Shown here one piece after another: positions 14,056 to 15,459 of a stretch of DNA of 15,459 nt. This DNA comes from Streptomyces caelestis (GTDB lineage Bacteria > Actinomycetota > Actinomycetes > Streptomycetales > Streptomycetaceae). The notes beneath the pieces are model-generated. The model did no database searches. It saw only the letters and a list, made by a program, of their open reading frames with translations, and had not been told where the DNA came from. A program made the translations under genes and the position numbers. Position 1 is the stretch's first letter. Each line of letters opens with the position of its first letter. The DNA is taken from positions 1 through 15,459 of the forward strand of contig NZ_LGCN01000260.1 in the NCBI RefSeq assembly GCF_001279005.1, written 5' to 3'.

Positions 14056-14511
14056 GTGCGCGACCCCTGGCGGCCCGCGATGCGGCTCGCCCTGGACGAG
14101 GCCGAACGGGCCGTCCGGGGCGGGGACGTCCCCGTCGGCGCCGTCGTGCTGGCCCCGGACGGCACCGCCGTGCTGGCCGCCGCCCACAACGAGCGCGAGG
14201 CCGTCGGCGACCCCACGGCCCACGCGGAGGTCCTCGCCGTCCGGCGGGCCGCCGCGCGGCTCGGGGAGTGGCGGCTGTCCGGCTGCACCCTGGTGGTGAC
14301 GCTGGAGCCGTGCACGATGTGCGCGGGCGCGATCCAGCAGTCGCGGGTGGACCGGGTGGTCTACGGCGCCCGGGACGAGAAGGCGGGCGCGGTCGGCTCG
14401 CTGTGGGACCTCGTCCGCGACCGGCGGCTCAACCACCGTCCCGAAGTGATCGAGGGCGTGCTCGCCGACGAGTGCGCCCGGCTGCTCACGGAGTTCTTCC
14501 GGAACCGCTGA
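14056..14511 (+). CDS. tadA: tRNA(adenine-34) deaminase
   Basis: TadA converts adenosine-34 to inosine in the tRNA-Arg(ACG) wobble position. The zinc-dependent deaminase signature is complete: HAE (His56, catalytic Glu58) and PCTMC (Cys86, Cys89). The TadA-typical substrate regions GAVVLAPDG (28-36), AHNEREAVGDPTAHAE and VVYGARDEKAGAVGSLWDL (101-119) are present, which distinguishes it from cytidine or guanine deaminases. The length of 151 residues is normal. The start is uncertain: GTG 14056 has only a weak ribosome binding site, ATG 14080 is possible, and a CTG at 14020 overlaps the previous stop in CTGA and would add twelve residues. It forms an operon with the preceding TadA-associated gene. 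Confidence 0.96.
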   Translation: MRDPWRPAMRLALDEAERAVRGGDVPVGAVVLAPDGTAVLAAAHNEREAVGDPTAHAEVLAVRRAAARLGEWRLSGCTLVVTLEPCTMCAGAIQQSRVDRVVYGARDEKAGAVGSLWDLVRDRRLNHRPEVIEGVLADECARLLTEFFRNR

Positions 14512-14543
14512 ATACCGATTTCAAACCACGCACCACCTTGCTG

Positions 14544-14549
14544 TAAGGT
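14544..14549 (+). promoter_or_regulatory. -10 box candidate for tRNA-Ser(CGA)
   Basis: TAAGGT lies seven bases before the tRNA 5' end. TTTCAA at 14519-14524 is a weak -35 candidate with a 19-base spacer. Confidence 0.5.
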
Positions 14550-14556
14550 CTCCCTC

Positions 14557-14641
14557 GGTAGCGTGTCCGAGCGGCCGAAGGAGCTCGCCTCGAAAGCGAG
14601 TGTGGCGCAAGTCACCGAGGGTTCAAATCCCTCCGCTACCG
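14557..14641 (+). tRNA. tRNA-Ser (anticodon CGA)
   Basis: Acceptor GGTAGCG (14557-14563) pairs with CGCTACC (14634-14640), with discriminator G14641. The anticodon stem-loop CTCGC-CTCGAAA-GCGAG presents CGA. A long variable arm (TGTGGCGCAAGTCACC) marks class II, and the T arm is GAGGG-TTCAAAT-CCCTC. It decodes UCG. Unlike the GGA isoacceptor in this window, CCA is not encoded (GCA follows). A hairpin terminator starts five bases after it. Confidence 0.97.
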
Positions 14642-14646
14642 CAGGT

Positions 14647-14676
14647 GAAGGGCCCCGTCGTCAGACGGGGCCCTTC
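14647..14676 (+). terminator. hairpin terminator after tRNA-Ser(CGA)
   Basis: A 13-bp perfect stem (14647-14659 with 14664-14676) has a GTCA loop. It contains GAAGGGCCCC and GGGGCCCTTC, the same core as the terminator of the other tRNA-Ser. Confidence 0.85.
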
Positions 14677-14731
14677 GTGCGATCATGGGCCCGCTCGATA
14701 CTCGTGTGACACCAGTGACAGGGGGGCCGCG

Positions 14732-14908
14732 ATGGCGGTGAACGCGAAGAAGATCGCCGTCTACATCCTCGTGGTCTTCGTGCTGTACCTGATCATCACG
14801 GACCCGGAGACGGCGGCCGACTACGTCCAGATAGGGTTCGAGGGCATTTCGGACGCCGCGAAGGCCGTCGGCGACTTCATGACCTGGCTGGCCAACGGAG
14901 GAAAGTGA
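14732..14908 (+). CDS. small single-span membrane protein
   Basis: The 58-residue product has a membrane helix at about residues 8-23 (IAVYILVVFVLYLIIT) after a Lys-containing N-terminus, followed by a short amphipathic part (DPETAADYVQIGFEGISDAAKAVGDFMTWLANGGK). A G-rich ribosome binding site (AGGGGGG) stands before the ATG at 14732. The stop codon shares its last base with the ATG of the Dabb gene (TGATG), so the two are translationally coupled. The function is not known. The pattern of one helix plus an amphipathic tail fits a small membrane-associated factor, but no family is recognised. Confidence 0.8.
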   Translation: MAVNAKKIAVYILVVFVLYLIITDPETAADYVQIGFEGISDAAKAVGDFMTWLANGGK

Positions 14909-15201
14909 TGATCCGCCACCTGGTGCTCTTCCGGCTGAACGAGGGCGTCGAGCGCGACGACCCGAGGGTCGTGGAGGGCGTGGAGGCCTTCCGCTCCCTG
15001 GGCGGCAGGATCCCGGAGATCCGCTTCTGGGAGTGCGCCTGGAACATCAGCGACCGCCCCATCGCCTACGACTTCGCCATCAACTCGGCGTTCGAGGACG
15101 CGGACGCGCTGCGCCGGTACGTGGAGCACCCCGAGCACCAGGCGGGTGTCGGACTGTGGCGCGAGTTCGCCACGTGGGTGATCGCCGACTACGAGTTCTG
15201 A
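14908..15201 (+). CDS. Dabb (stress-responsive A/B barrel) family protein
   Basis: The 97-residue protein forms one dimeric alpha/beta-barrel domain: MIRHLVLFRLNEGV at the start, IRFWECAWNISDRPIAYDFAINSAFEDADALRRYVEHPEHQ in the middle, and FATWVIADYEF at the end. Dabb proteins include stress-induced plant proteins and small enzymes; bacterial substrates are mostly unknown. The ATG at 14908 is preferred over a GTG at 14905 because GGAGG (14897-14901) is six bases from the ATG but only three from the GTG. It is coupled to the upstream small membrane protein and followed by a good terminator. Confidence 0.9.
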   Translation: MIRHLVLFRLNEGVERDDPRVVEGVEAFRSLGGRIPEIRFWECAWNISDRPIAYDFAINSAFEDADALRRYVEHPEHQAGVGLWREFATWVIADYEF

Positions 15202-15218
15202 CCCCCCGTCCCACCGAG

Positions 15219-15246
15219 CCCCTCGCCGCGACGGCGGGGGGTTTTG
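15219..15246 (+). terminator. rho-independent terminator after the Dabb gene
   Basis: A 10-bp stem (15219-15228 with 15232-15241, including one T-G pair) with a CGA loop is followed by TTTT at 15242-15245. It lies 18 bases after the stop codon and separates this unit from the next gene. Confidence 0.88.
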
Positions 15247-15384
15247 TCGTGCGGTACGACCACTTCCGTCCGCCAACACGGAATATGCGGTGCTTGCGCA
15301 CAGTGAGTCAGTCTTGTGATGCTATGACCGCTTTTGACGGATGGGTTGACGGACGATGTGAGCGATGAAGAGGTGGCGTTGACC

Positions 15385-15459
15385 GTGTCGGCCAGTACTG
15401 CGCCGCCCCAGGACGAGGTGTCCCCCGACGCGGTCCAGGCCCCGGCCCCCGCCTCCCCC
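15385..15459 (+). CDS. sigF: probable SigF-type RNA polymerase sigma factor, N-terminus only
   Basis: Only 25 codons are in the window. They encode a Pro/Ala-rich start (VSASTAPPQDEVSPDAVQAP) with no recognisable domain. The identification rests on gene order: in Streptomyces, as I recall it, the sporulation sigma factor gene sigF lies next to this Dabb–tRNA-Ser–tadA block, and its product has such a low-complexity N-terminus. GAGGTGG at about 15369-15375 suits the GTG at 15385. An in-frame GTG at 15358 would add nine residues (MSDEEVALT). SigF directs late sporulation genes. The sequence here cannot prove the call. Confidence 0.55.
   Translation, partial: MSASTAPPQDEVSPDAVQAPAPASP

Overview
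The window is very GC-rich, with coding regions dominated by G/C third positions. It carries high-GC actinobacterial hallmarks: an IdeR/DmdR-type iron box, a maleylpyruvate-isomerase/DinB-type protein with the metal triad of mycothiol-dependent enzymes, a TadA-associated protein, and start codons placed directly after -10 boxes. The gene order dnaX–ffs–tRNA-Ser ... VapB-like – LytR_C – upp – tadA – tRNA-Ser – Dabb – a probable sigma factor start suggests a Streptomyces chromosome core region. This assignment is from memory of gene order, not from a search.

Left part (1-3.5 kb): the 5' three-fifths or more of dnaX (minus strand, cut by the window start), then the small SRP RNA gene ffs on the same strand. 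Divergent from these is tRNA-Ser(GGA) with a strong terminator. Right behind it lies a 5'-truncated remnant of a DUF234-type ATPase, then a complete MDMPI/DinB-like gene.

Middle part (3.5-10.5 kb): mostly minus-strand genes. A membrane-anchored DM13 protein and a large CopC-CopD copper protein come first. Next is a decayed cupin/SDR chimera, then a siderophore-type GNAT acyltransferase and a long Ntn-hydrolase acylase of the penicillin acylase family. The acylase, GNAT and chimera overlap end to start, so they look like one operon. A 19-bp iron box at 9646-9664 lies between the acylase and a divergent siderophore-interacting FAD reductase. Together they read as an iron-starvation unit: release of iron from ferri-siderophore (SIP) plus acyl transfer and acyl removal on a siderophore or precursor (GNAT plus acylase). 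This unit is the most interesting part of the window. The acylase also carries an in-frame 144-bp tandem repeat that expands its alpha region.

Right part (10.5-15.5 kb): a roughly 650-bp stretch without a recognisable gene, then small housekeeping and conserved genes. These are a solitary VapB-like protein, a LytR_C membrane protein, upp (convergent), a small basic protein, the TadA-associated protein with tadA, tRNA-Ser(CGA), a 58-residue membrane peptide translationally linked to a Dabb-domain protein, a terminator, and the first codons of a probable SigF-type sigma factor. Several of these genes have a -10-like hexamer 6-7 bases before the start codon and no Shine-Dalgarno sequence, which suggests leaderless transcripts.
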